From Balamuthia mandrillaris (lineage: Eukaryota > Discosea > Longamoebia > Balamuthiidae): a stretch of 34,748 nt of DNA. The notes under the pieces are model-generated. The model did not search any database, was not told the DNA's origin, and worked only from the letters and a program-made list of their open reading frames with translations. Position 1 is the first letter of the stretch. The number at the start of each line of letters is the position of its first letter. Shown here piece after piece: positions 20,141 through 30,712 of the stretch. Position numbers and translations under genes: made by a program. The DNA lies in NCBI GenBank assembly GCA_031835245.1, contig JAVKOQ010000472.1:1-34748 (forward strand), given 5' to 3'.

Positions 20141-20224
20141 TATAGGCTCTTGTTATTCACGTTGTGGCCGCACCCGTTACTTTATTTTCGTTTTTGCGGG
20201 CAAACTGCGGTGCAAGAACGTATC

Positions 20225-20249
20225 CCCAATAATGATGAGTCTATTATTG
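20225..20249. repeat. Inverted repeat in the GT92/F-box divergent promoter
   Basis: CCAATAAT and ATTATTGG form a perfect 8-bp inverted repeat around a 9-nt spacer, near the middle of the 195-bp region between the two start codons. Both arms contain CCAAT, one in each direction, so it may be a bidirectional CCAAT-box promoter element. Confidence 0.6.
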
Positions 20250-20335
20250 GACCCATCCAAATGAATACCACGTGATCGACTCCCAGCGAACCTGTCGACA
20301 ATGAACCCGTGGAAGGAAGAACAGAAGATAGCAGG

Positions 20336-21934
20336 ATGGTGCAAGACGAAAGTCAAGACGCCCAGCTCGTTGACGACGGCACGCATGTGCTGGTGGGACC
20401 CATTTTGGAGTGTGTGCTCTTGGCTTTGACGGATGATTCAGAGGCACCAGCAACCATAGCGAGAACTTTGGCCAATGTACGCCTAGTCTGCAGAAATTGG
20501 GCCGAGGCCGCGGCAGTTGACCACTTGTGGCGACCGTTGTATAGCTCATGCTGGAGACGTCGAGTGATAGAACGACCTGAAGTGGTGCCAGACTACGCGC
20601 CATCCCATTTGAGCGCTGTTCCTTCCAACATATGCCTTCACCAAACAGGGGCAGAAACATTTTCTTCAGAGGTCGCACAAGAAGAAGGCGCTCGCCTATT
20701 CATTGACGGAGGTGACGCTGAGGTGATCTCGTTGCACCGGCAAAAAGAACCCCACCTGGTTCACCTGGAGGTGAGATCCTTTTTAGCCTTCTTTCCCCCC
20801 ACATCCTCTTCCTCGTGGCAACCCTGCACAGATAATTGGGAACCACCTCCAGAGGACTGTTCTGTTATTGTTGATGAGACCGGATACACCAGCGGCACTT
20901 TTGGGACCTTTAAGAAGGCACTTTCTGCCCTCAAGCAGATGCCTTCTCTTCCAAGCATCCACCACCGCAAAGCCAGACAAACACCACAACTACTTCTGCC
21001 AGTTCACACGAAGTTCGCACAACAAGCAGCGCTGGAACGCGAGTGGACACATGGTGACTCATTGCACACTTTCCGTGTATCAGTTTGGGGTGTGCCTGGC
21101 TCTGGAAAGAGTACTTTGGTGCGTGTGGTAACGGCTGCGCTGAGCGGCAATCAGAGCTTCCTCTCCACTGGGATTGACAAGGAAAGCGAGAGTAACTGTG
21201 TGCATTACACCGGAGTGGACCTTTCAGCAGACTGGACAGAGCGAGCTACCAGCTGTGTCAAGCGCATTATCTTTCGAGAGACGGGTTTCGCAGACGAACA
21301 CACCATCTGCTGGACCTATCCTTTGCCTTCCCTGGAACAGAGCAGAGGCCGATCTCCTTTTGTGGACTTACATCTTTACGCTGTTAACTGTCGTCAGGTA
21401 TTACAGACTCGCGAAGATTTTGGTTGGGCCTACAGTTGCCTGCATGATGCGTTGGGTCGCGCTCAGGACCAAGGCCTTCACCTCTGGGTGGTAGCCAACT
21501 TTGCGTGTGAGGAAAAAAGAGGAGGAGCTAGTGTTTGGGATGCCGCCATTGCATTGCGTTGTCGGGAGCTTGCTACCTGTCAGTTCTATCGACAATTACA
21601 CGCAACCGTCATCAGCATGCCAGCTTTTGACGATGTGAACAGCAAGAAACGCATGGCTACTTTTGGCCAAGGTTTAGCAGCGGAGATTGTGCAACAAGTG
21701 ACAGCCATTCGTAGCAAGATATATCATTCCTTTTCATGTACGCACCCTAGCATGGATGCCCTCTGCTCCACGTGCTCAAGGGTGATTTGTACGTCACCTA
21801 GCTGTCCTGAACGCGCTGCTTTTATTAAAACGGAAGGAAAAGTAGCAGCTGTTGATTGCATTTGCTTTCCTCAAGGACACCCTGTTTGTCAAGGCGTTGC
21901 TGAAGCTGTTTCTATGTACCGTTGGGGCAACTAA
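20336..21934 (+). CDS. F-box protein with a P-loop NTPase-like domain and a Cys-rich tail
   Basis: The first in-frame ATG is at 20336 and gives 532 residues, or 512 if the 60-nt stretch 20772-20831 is spliced. That stretch begins GTGAGA and ends CACAG, lacks stops, and is probably an intron. An F-box lies at about residues 15-75 (LANVRLVCRNWAEAAAVDHL followed by WRPLY). Near residue 230 is a Walker A motif GVPGSGKST inside FRVSVWGVPGSGKSTLVR, followed by a Walker-B-like FVDLHLYAV region and LHLWVVANF, which resembles small GTPase or P-loop folds. The last 65 residues carry Cys/His pairs (CTHPSMDALCSTC, CTSPSC, CFPQGHPVC) that may bind zinc. F-box proteins recruit substrates to SCF ubiquitin ligases; the NTPase part could be a regulated substrate binder (inference). 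I do not recognise this domain order. Confidence 0.72.
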   Translation: MVQDESQDAQLVDDGTHVLVGPILECVLLALTDDSEAPATIARTLANVRLVCRNWAEAAAVDHLWRPLYSSCWRRRVIERPEVVPDYAPSHLSAVPSNICLHQTGAETFSSEVAQEEGARLFIDGGDAEVISLHRQKEPHLVHLEVRSFLAFFPPTSSSSWQPCTDNWEPPPEDCSVIVDETGYTSGTFGTFKKALSALKQMPSLPSIHHRKARQTPQLLLPVHTKFAQQAALEREWTHGDSLHTFRVSVWGVPGSGKSTLVRVVTAALSGNQSFLSTGIDKESESNCVHYTGVDLSADWTERATSCVKRIIFRETGFADEHTICWTYPLPSLEQSRGRSPFVDLHLYAVNCRQVLQTREDFGWAYSCLHDALGRAQDQGLHLWVVANFACEEKRGGASVWDAAIALRCRELATCQFYRQLHATVISMPAFDDVNSKKRMATFGQGLAAEIVQQVTAIRSKIYHSFSCTHPSMDALCSTCSRVICTSPSCPERAAFIKTEGKVAAVDCICFPQGHPVCQGVAEAVSMYRWGN

Positions 21935-22537
21935 TATGCACTTCTTTCACTCTTTTTCTTTCTTATCTTTTGTTTCTTATGATAAGCACTCAATATTTTT
22001 CTCAGGAAAGTATTGCACAGCCCTCTTTTCTTTTGTATCCCCTTTTCTCTTGGTGTACCCTTTATACTGCAAAAAATCCCAAAAGCTCAAGGAAGGCTCA
22101 GGGATGTGGATACTAACCCTCAAAGGAGGCGTAAGGGAATGCCTCTGTTCCAAGGCATTGCACAGTATGCATGTCCCTTCCTCCCAAACCCTCTGCCTGA
22201 TTGAGACTGGAGAGAGTCTCATACAAAGGGACGAGCCATCGTCCACTTGCTCCTCTCTTCTGGTGAGAGCAGGATGCAGTTCTGTTTGTTTGGAACACTG
22301 GAGTGGCTTTTTCATCTCCACCAAAAGGAAGCACTGAGAGCTTGCCTCCACCATGTGGTGCATCAGTGCTATATCTATATATTGCATTCTCTGGATGGAG
22401 TGAACACTAAGCAAAGTGTTTGCAGAGTAGCCTCACCAGAAATGGAAGCTAAGATAATTTAGGCTCTTTATGAAGAAGTTGTGAAGCAAACAGCTATAAT
22501 GGTCGCTTTATTCATGGTTGCAGGTTTCTCTTCTCCA
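21935..22537. other. No supported gene
   Basis: About 600 bp downstream of the F-box gene. Open frames up to about 160 codons occur on both strands but show no domain, repeat or splice structure that I recognise. Confidence 0.5.
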
Positions 22538-22620
22538 GGGTTAGGGTTAGGTGCGGGTACTCAGAACCTACGGCATTCAACTCCCCATGGTCCATTCTAT
22601 AAAACTCTAAGTCTATAAGT
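22538..22620 (+). repeat. Block B, left copy, preceded by TTAGGG motifs
   Basis: AGGGTTAGGGTTAGG at 22538-22552 runs into a block (about 22544-22620) nearly identical to 30630-30704. The shared block includes GCGGGTACTCAGAACC and CTCCCCATGGTCCATTC. It is a direct repeat about 8.1 kb from its partner and flanks the mobile-element nest. Confidence 0.85.
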
Positions 22621-23809
22621 CTAACGGATAAAGTGGGTCAAAGTAGCAATTTTTTCAATTTTCGTATAGAAATACCTATATAATCTAACAAGATATAATC
22701 ATAATATCATCATCATCATCATCATCATTCTCCTTTGTCTCTTCCTCTTCATCCAAGATGAATATGACTGTAGTGGTGGTAGTAGAAGTAGGAGATGATG
22801 GGAGAGAAGCATGATCATCATCCGGTTTGTCAAAGTCCTCATCATGGACCACCAAGTATTTGTCTTTCAAAGCATCGAGATTGTTGGAAAATTCTGTGAG
22901 GAGATTGCGCCATTTGTCATAGCAATCATTGTTGGTTCGGCGTTGGGTAGGCAAGTGTTTGGCAATCTCCAACCAAGACCATCCATCACGCAAGCACCAA
23001 GTGACAAGTCTACGGATTTCTGGTGTCTGCCAAGCAATCCGTTGTCAATGACCATTCTTCTGATATTTGAGTCGACTGGATAACATTTGTTGTCGCTGAA
23101 GTGTTCTGCGAACTTGTTGTCGTCGTGGTGTTTTTTCTTTTGAGTTATGATTCCTTTCATCATTGTCATCATTGTTTTTAAGAAAGTCATTAGGAGAAGT
23201 AGGTAAGAATGGTTGCTCTTGACGAGAGGTGAGGAATGCTTTGTGAATGGGTGATCCGTTGACCAACTTGGGAAGTACAGGAGCTACAAACTCATCCACT
23301 AGCTCATTCAAGCCACTGAAAAAACCTTGTAGAATGCCAGAGATATGTTGATGGCAAAGCTGACGATGAATATTGGGCCAACGACGAGGAGATTTGTTTT
23401 TGGCCTCATAAGTTGCTGCAGCTTCAGCTAGCACATCCTTGTCAAACTCATCTGGATGAGTTTCTACCCAAGCAGTACAACATTCAAGCCACAAGGAGCG
23501 ATAAAATCATATTTGTTGATCTTTGGTTGGTAAATCTGTTCGTTTCATGAACCATCTAACGTTCAGTGTAAAAGAAGAAGAAGAGAAAGAGAAAAAGAAA
23601 AAGACAAAACGAGAAAGAAAGAGAGAAAAAGAGACAAAAAACAAAGTGTGAATAAATGATGCCATGTCAAAAGAAGAACAAATAGATAGACCAACACCAA
23701 TCAATCCTAATAATTATTGTTTAGACCATGAATGTTGTTGCTACTACAATAAACCTCTGTGTTCAAGCTGAGCGCTGAGTCTAAAGGTGCATTTTTGAAT
23801 ACAAGCAAG

Positions 23810-23952
23810 CAAACAAACAAGCCATGACTGAATAGATCGCTAAATAGTGGTAGATACCATCCAAACAAAACAAACCAGCAAACAAACCAACAAACAAACA
23901 ACAACAAGCAAAGACCAATAAAAAAAAAACAAACAAACAAACAAACAAACCA
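23810..23952. repeat. CAAA-rich tetranucleotide repeat
   Basis: Degenerate CAAA units within the old recombinase element, purest at 23930-23950. Confidence 0.8.
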
Positions 23953-24135
23953 TTGGCAAACAGCATGGATAAAACTCTGATAGTTGGTATCTGCGGACCA
24001 CTTGGATTGTTGCAAAGCCTCTGGGGATAGATTGTGAAATGCTTCTTTGGTAACTAGCTCTGGAGCAATAACTACAAGGGAGTGAGGATAAAAAAAATCA
24101 CAAAGAGAAGAAGTAAGCACAGGTGGTTTATTGAA

Positions 24136-24154
24136 GCCAGCCAGCCAGCCAACT

Positions 24155-24191
<37 letters not shown>
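24136..24191. repeat. (CCAG)n tetranucleotide microsatellite
   Basis: About thirteen CCAG units with one or two variants. On the minus strand it opens a false Gly-Trp-Leu-Ala repeat frame. Confidence 0.9.
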
Positions 24192-24578
24192 AAGAAAAAA
24201 CAAAAGAAAAACAAAAAATCAGATGAATAACAAACCACAATGTCAAGCCCAGGAGAATGATGATTAGCAGCAATGGTAGTAGCAATAGAAGATGAAGATA
24301 AAGAAGAATGAGGACGAGTGGTGGTAACATTGCTAACCAAGCGATTGGCCACAATAGTACGTTTTAATGTATCTTTGACGTAGACTTGCTGAGATCTTCC
24401 ACGAGGTACCCAACCTGCGATAAGGGCAGTGGTATCCAGTACATTGTTTTGACTATGCCCTTCCTGCAGTCCCTCCAAGATCAAGGCAGTGCAAAGGAAG
24501 CCAGCACGTAAGGAGTGAAAGGAGAATAACCCTGTTGGCAACTGCCAACATAACCAACTCTTTCTTCATTTCTTTCTT

Positions 24579-24922
24579 CGTTTCTTTTCTCTTTTCTGTC
24601 GACAATCTCACGTCAGCTATCATCGATCTTTTATGTTGACACCGAGCCATTCTGAAGATCTTTCTCCTGCCTTCCCTGGAACTTTCCCGAGCCTAGAACT
24701 TAAGAACAAAGAAACCAAGAAGTCACTCCCCAACCCCGAGCCCCTTTCCTTCCTTGGTTGCCTTCTCAACTATAAATACTTTTCTTACAACCAAGAACAC
24801 ACAGACGAACAAACGAAGAAACAACACACTCACAAACACACTTGTTTTCTTCCTCTCATTAAATACGTTTGGCTCCCGTCTTTCTCTTGGTTCCTGTCTT
24901 GGTTCTATGCTCAGGTTCTAAT
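24579..24922 (+). repeat. Left LTR of the Ty3/gypsy element
   Basis: It matches 29159-29502 with about five mismatches in 343 bp. A TATA-like ACTATAAATAC lies near 24769. If the canonical TG...CA ends are required, the LTR would begin at TGTCGAC (24597). Confidence 0.9.
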
Positions 24923-27900
24923 ATTTTTTTTGATGAGTCAAACCATTTGGTGATGGAAGCTTCGCAACAGACACAACAGCAACAGCCGCAAAGCACGGCA
25001 ACGGGAAACACAAATCAACCACCTACTTCTGCTGGTGGTTCGTCATCCATAGATTCTCGGCAAACAACCGCACAACAAATCTTGGCACTTCTGCAGCAGC
25101 AACAACAGCAACTGCAGTAGCAACAAATACAACTGCAATCTCTCCTTCAACAGCAATCTCTTGCTTCTTTGGCACCGGCTGCTTCTTCGTCATCTTCAGC
25201 TGCCTCAGGTGTAGGTGGTTCGGCTTCTTCTATGCCGCAAACGGTGACTCCTTCCGGTTCAACCAGTGCCGCTCGACCACGGCCAAATCCTTTGGGCTTC
25301 AACGCTGATCCGTACTCAGCTCTTCGGTTGCAACGAGAACAACTGCAGGCCCGGATTCTGGACCCTTCTGTTAATGTGGATACCCTTCAGCAAGAATTAG
25401 ACGACTTGACTGCGCGTTTTGCTCTTGTAGAGAGAACTTCTGAACTGCGTATTCCTGGCCAAGATCCACAGACTTCTTCCAATGATTCTCCCGCTGTGCC
25501 TCAACTCCGGCGACACATCCTCCCTGTCTCCGAAATGGCTGCAATGTTGTCCACCTCGATGGTGCTTCTGTGGTCATTCCGAGTCCGACCTGCTTCTGCT
25601 TCTTCGTCCCCATCTCCCTCTTCTTCTTCGTCATCTGCAACCATTCCCCCTTTGCCTCGCCGACTCCCTGAATTCAATCCTGCAAAACACAACGCCATCT
25701 CCTTCCTTGAGCGCTTCGAAACGATCCTTGACGTCCATCGTTATCTGCCAGATCTTTGGTACCTTGCTCTCGTCTCTCAAATCACTGATCCTGATGCCTT
25801 CCACTGGGCAAAGCAAACCTTGGCTTCTGACATGACCTGGGAAGACATTCGTGCTGAGTTTTTGGATCACTTTACATCTCCAGAGTACAAATCCAAGCTT
25901 CAGGATGAGTACCACAGTTTCAAGGCCAAACCTGGTGAGACCGTTCGTGCTATTGGTGATCATCTTCATTCCCTTCGTGACCAGATGGTGAACAAGCCAT
26001 CTACTCCCACGTTGCTGCACAAGTTTCAGTTGGTGCTTCCTAAGGACATTCGACGAATTTACATTGATACTGTTCTCTCAAAGGCTCCTCGCTCCTTGGA
26101 TGAAGCGATCAACATCGCCCTGGCGATTGAAAGCGACCTCCGGGACCTCGATCAGACGACTCCTACTGACGATGGTAGCAAAAAGAAGAAGCAACGACCT
26201 TACTGTAAGGTCCACAAGACGTTTGGACATGACATGTCCGACTGTCATGTGCTCCAACACAGGAAATAGCCCAATGGTTCGGCCTACACCTCTTTGTCAT
26301 CATCCAGTACTTCTTCTTCTCCTTCTAGTGCCTCCTCTTCTGGACCATCCCTAGCAACAGAGTCCAAGAGCCACATTACATGCTACAACTGCAACCAGAA
26401 AGGCCATTACTCCAATGAGTGCCCGCTCCCTAAGAAGAAGCCGCCAGCTTCGCTCAACTCTCTTGACAACTTGACTCCTACCCCTCCTATGCAACCCTCT
26501 GGCGATTCCCTGTCTGCTCTTCATACTGATGATTTGTATGAGGAATACAATCATGCTATCAATGAGCTCCAAGCTGATTCTCTTTTTCAGCTTGACGCCA
26601 ACAATGATGACTCTTCTTTTGACAAAATCTGTGTGCCTGCCTTGATTAACAACCATCCGGTATCCGCCTTTCTCGATACTGGCGCTTCTCGCTTGTTTAT
26701 TGACTTGGAGACTGCTAAGAAGTTCCACGTCCGATTTCATCCGTTGAAATCTTCCGTGACCCTTGGTGCTAACAACTCAGTAGCAGAAGCTCACGGCGTA
26801 GCCCTCTCTGTTCCAGTCGCATGTGGAAAGCTTCGTTTCCGTCATCACTTCCGCATCCTTTCGCTCTCTTAGAGTGAAACAGTCATTTTCGGCCACGACA
26901 TGCTGAAGAAATTGGGCCTCAAAATTAGTGGTATTCCCATCAATTTCCCTTCTGCTTCTCCTTCACCTCCTGACGATTCCAATGTCACGACTCCCAAGCA
27001 ATATCGTGAGAAGTCTCTTCCTCCATCCAAGCAGCAACGTATCGTCAATGCTATTCAAGACCTCTTGGACATTAACCAATAGCTTTCAGTTGGGCCTTCT
27101 TCTCCTCTTCATCAAGCTGTTTTGCATCTCAATACGAATAATCATCAACCCATATTCCAACACCAGTACCCCCTTCCTAACGCCTACCACGCTGCTGTTG
27201 ATGAGCAAATCAAATCCTGGGCCAAGCATCAAGTCATCATTCCCGCCCCAGACAATTGCCCTTGGAACAGTCCCATCCTAGCCGTTCCCAAAAAGGATCC
27301 CTCTATCAATTCTGTTTTGGTGGATGACATCTACCCTATTCCCCCCATCCTTGACATTGTGGAACGTGTTGCTGGTTTCTTTGTGGCTTCTTTGTTAGAT
27401 CTTATTTGGTCCTTCAACCAAATCCTCATCGCCCCTGAAGACCAGCCCAAACTTACCTTCACTTGGAAAGGCAAGTGTTGGATGTTCCGTGGTACTCCTT
27501 TTGGCATCAAGACAGTTCCCTCATGTATGCAGCGTCTGATGACCATCATTCTCAATAAACTACGTGATTGTTCTGCCCACTATATCGATGATTGTCTAGT
27601 GCACACCAAGTCATCTTCTTCTCTCGATGATCATATCCGCGATCTTCGTGCTGTTATTTCTGCTCTCAACAACACACACCTTCGTCTTCAAACCCAGAAA
27701 TGTCATTTTGGCTTCACGCAAATCAGGCTTGTTGGATTCATTGTTTCCTCCACCGGCTTCGCCCCTGATTGGGACAAATTGTCTGCGCTTCGCTCCTTTC
27801 CTACTCCTACTACTGGAAAGCAGTTGCAATCCTTCCTCGGTTTCGCCAACTTTCTACGGCCTTTCATCCCTCGTTTTGCATGCCTTACGGCTCCTCTTGA

Positions 27901-29158
27901 CGCTCTTCGATACGTCCGTGATCTCCGACCCTTCTGGACTGCTGATTGTCAAGCTTCTATTGATGCTCTTCGCCGCATCCTCAGTTCGCCTCCTGTCTTG
28001 AGCATTCCTGCTCCTGATCTCCCTTTTCTCGTTGGAACTGATGCCTCCCAGAATGGTGTTGGTGCTGTTCTCTACCAAGAGACCCCGGACAAGCAACATT
28101 GCTACATTGCCTTTGCTAGCTGTGCACTCAACGATGCCCAGCGCAACTATCTGGCTACGAAACGTGAGCTCCTTGCTGTTGTCTTTGCTCTTCTGCAATT
28201 TCGGTGCTGGCTCTATGGTTGCCGCTTTACCCTTTTCACCGATCACAAGGCTCTCACTTATCTCTTCACTTCAAAGCACTCCAATTATATGCTTAACAAC
28301 TGGGCCTACATCATCCTCGAGTACAACTTCGACGTTGTCCATCGTCCTGGAATCAAAATGATCCTTGAAGACTGCCTCTCTCGACTCTATCCGAAGAATT
28401 TTTGGGAAGAGGATGGTTCGGCTGGTCTAACCAGGTCGATAATCCCTCAATCTGCGAAGACTCTGACTCCTAAGACCTCCTCATCTTCGCCTTCCGCCTT
28501 GTCTGCACCTGAGTCATCTTCCCTCTCATCTCTTTTTCAGATTGAGCTTGATCAGTTTCCTCCTTCTTCTCCGTCGAAGGATCTTTCTGCCTTTATCAAG
28601 ACTTTCCACGATAAGACTGCCCCCTCGTTGGAACAACAACAAGAACTTCTTCAAAAGTTTCACTCTGAAACTCATGAAGGTGCCTCCCATATCTTCAATC
28701 GAATTTGGAATGAAGGATACTTCTGGCCTTCTCTCCGCTCTGACTGTCACTTCGTCACGCGCTCTTGTGATGCTTGCCGACGCTTCAACGTGGCTAAACA
28801 TGGCTTTCATCCTTTGAAGACCATCGCTGCTACTTATCCATTTGACCACATTGCTATCGACCTCTTCGGCCCTCTTCCTTCTGACGAACATGGCTTTTCC
28901 TATGTGATGGTACTAGTTGATATGGCCACTCGCTTCACTCTTCTTTGACCTCTCTCCGACAAAAGCGCTCTTGCCACTGCTCAAGTTCTATACCAGTTTA
29001 TCTGCGATTTTGGTTTTCCCAAAATCATTCAATTAGATAATGGTACAGAGTTTGCCAACGCTGTATTGACCGCTTTCAAGAACCTAGCTGGATTTGACCA
29101 TCGTTTCATCTCTTCGTATCATCCCCAAGCTAACGGTGCTGCTAAGAGTCACATAGTG

Positions 29159-29503
29159 CGTTTCGTTTCTCTTTTCTGTCGACAATCTCACATCAGCTAT
29201 CATCGATCTTTTATGTCGACACCGAGCCATTCCGAAGATCTTTCTCCTGCCTTCCCTGGAACTTTCCCGAGCCTAGAACTTAAGAACAAAGAAACCAAGA
29301 AGTCACTCCCCAACCCCGAGCCCCTTTCCTTCCTTGGTTGCCTTCTCAACTATAAATACTTTTCTTACAACCAAGAACACACAGACGAACAAATGAAGAA
29401 ACAACACACTCACAAACACACTTGTTTTCTTCCTCTCATTAAATACGTTTGGCTCCCGTCTTTCTCTTGGTTCCTGTCTTGGTTCTATGCTCAGGTTCTA
29501 ACA
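29159..29503 (+). repeat. Right LTR of the Ty3/gypsy element
   Basis: Direct repeat of the left LTR in the same orientation. It ends at TTCTAACA, beside the resumed recombinase-element sequence. Confidence 0.9.
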
Positions 29504-29975
29504 ACCCTTCAGGATAACCAGCCTGAATAGCGCGGTCTTGCAGCTTGGCATTTAAAGTATCGCATAACCATCCCCATAATGATGTTTGTTTTTGTTTGTC
29601 TGTCAAGCGCCAGTTGTGAAACTCTCACAAATCCAAACCATGCTTGCGTAGCAGATGCTTATTTAACCAGTAAATAAAATCTCCAAGACAAACTCCAGCA
29701 GTTGATGTTGTTGATACAGTGGTGGTGGCGATGGTGGAGGTGGTAGTAGTGGTGCTAAGTGGTGATGAGGATAAGGGTGATGATGATGAAGATGATCCTC
29801 GTGATGGTGGTGGTGGTGGTGGTAGTGGTGTTAAATAACCTTCAAAAGTAACGACATGATTCCAATGATTTGGTATTCCTTTGGTGGCTTGTTGGCGCAA
29901 AGAAAGGAAATAAAGAGGAGGAGCAGAAAAGGCATCCTCTTGGTGACGGGAGCTGATGTTGCTGATGTTGCTGTT

Positions 29976-29977
29976 GC

Positions 29978-30011
<34 letters not shown>

Positions 30012-30012
30012 G
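29976..30012. repeat. (TTG)n trinucleotide microsatellite
   Basis: About twelve TTG units inside the old recombinase element. A second, GGT-type triplet repeat lies at 29806-29828. Confidence 0.9.
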
Positions 30013-30150
30013 GAAAAAGAGAATGAAGTTTAGGTCGAAATGCCACAATATTACCCAAATGAATGTTTGCTACCGTAATGGCTCTGGCACCAGTACAAAC
30101 ACTGTGTAACCAACAACTGGCTTCACCAGCTTTGCTCATCAGTCCACTTT

Positions 30151-30627
30151 AAAGTGGCATAAAGTTACGATTTTTTCAAATTTCTCATAGAAGAACATAT
30201 TCAATATGTGTTGCAACTAAGTGCTACACTGGTGGTTAATTGAACAGAAAGAAAAATAAAAAAAAAGTGTTATTCTGGCCAACTAATAAAAAGAAAGAAC
30301 TTCTAGAATCTTGGTACAAAGAAAGAAAAGAAAAAAAACAAAAAGGAAAAAAAAAGAAAAGGATAGAAAGTGAAAAGAGGAAAAAGAAAAAAAATAAAAG
30401 AAAAAACAAGAGAAACAAAAGAGCTAAAAAGAAAAGTAGGAAAAGTAAAAAATAAAAAGAAAAAGAAAGAAAAGAAAAGAAAAAAGAGAAAAAAAGAAAA
30501 AAAGAAAGGAAAAAAAGGAAACAGAGAATGAGAAAGAAAAAGAGAAAAAAAATGAGCAAAAATGAAAATGAAAAAGAAGAAATAAGAGAAAAAAAAAGAA
30601 AAAAAAAGAAAATGGGAAGTGTGATAA
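30151..30627 (+). repeat. Block A, copy 1: AT-rich head and polypurine tail
   Basis: It starts AAAGTGGCATAA and contains GTTGCAACTAAGTGC and CTGGCCAACTAATAAAAAG. From about 30245 it becomes almost pure A and G. It is repeated at 30713-31240, and its purine part again at 34370-34748. A perfect 14-bp palindrome CCACTTTAAAGTGG spans its left edge (30144-30157). Confidence 0.85.
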
Positions 30628-30629
30628 GG

Positions 30630-30704
30630 TTAGGGGCGGGTACTCAGAACCTACGGCATTCAACTCCCCATGGTCCATTCTATAAAACTCTAAGTCTATA
30701 AGTC
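30630..30704 (+). repeat. Block B, right copy
   Basis: Nearly identical to 22546-22620 and in the same orientation. It is preceded by GGTTAGGGGCGGG, a degenerate telomere-like start. It sits between two copies of block A. Confidence 0.85.
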
Positions 30705-30712
30705 AATTGAAT

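Larger units (their letters stand above)
24579..29503 (+). mobile_element. Ty3/gypsy LTR retrotransposon, recent but broken
   Basis: The element is about 4.9 kb, flanked by direct LTRs of about 343 bp, and inserted in the old recombinase element. In order it shows a Gln/Ser-rich Gag with a retrotransposon-gag core (about 24950-26270), a CCHC zinc knuckle (near 26380), an aspartic protease DTGA (near 26677), reverse transcriptase with YIDD (near 27583), RNase H (near 28030-28260), and an integrase with its HHCC zinc domain and the start of the core (about 28660-29150). The order protease-RT-RNaseH-integrase is that of Ty3/gypsy (Metaviridae). It is broken, with about half a dozen breaks, so it is not autonomous. 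LTRs differing at about 1.5% of positions point to a recent insertion. A target-site duplication was not resolved. Confidence 0.92.
22685..30139 (-). mobile_element. Old, broken tyrosine-recombinase element (Crypton- or DIRS-like) with a Myb/SANT-like domain
   Basis: The element reads on the minus strand from about 30139 to 29503, is interrupted by an LTR retrotransposon, and resumes from 24578 to 22685. Recognisable recombinase parts are TGARAITVANIHLG (arginine box region), WRLTDKQKQTSLWGWL, FSFHSLRAGF (HxxR box) and GWVPRGRSQQVYVKD (candidate Tyr nucleophile). Further on is a Myb/SANT-like stretch (IAWQTPEIRRLVTWC, then DGWSWLEIAKHLP, then DCYDKWRNL) with a long acidic tail. Microsatellites have grown inside it. 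It is broken, with a few interruptions besides the insertion, and therefore old. No reverse transcriptase of its own is seen, which favours a Crypton-like DNA element, but a DIRS relic cannot be excluded. Confidence 0.65.

Noticed and set aside
21977-22414. 145-codon minus-strand frame after the F-box gene
   Set aside because: Several overlapping frames of similar length occur here, and none has a recognisable motif or splice signals.
22538-22552. A true telomere end
   Set aside because: Only about two TTAGGG-type units are present and sequence continues on both sides. At most an internal telomere-like motif.
24128-24200. Gly-Trp-Leu-Ala repeat peptide
   Set aside because: It is a translation of the (CCAG)n microsatellite, not a protein repeat.
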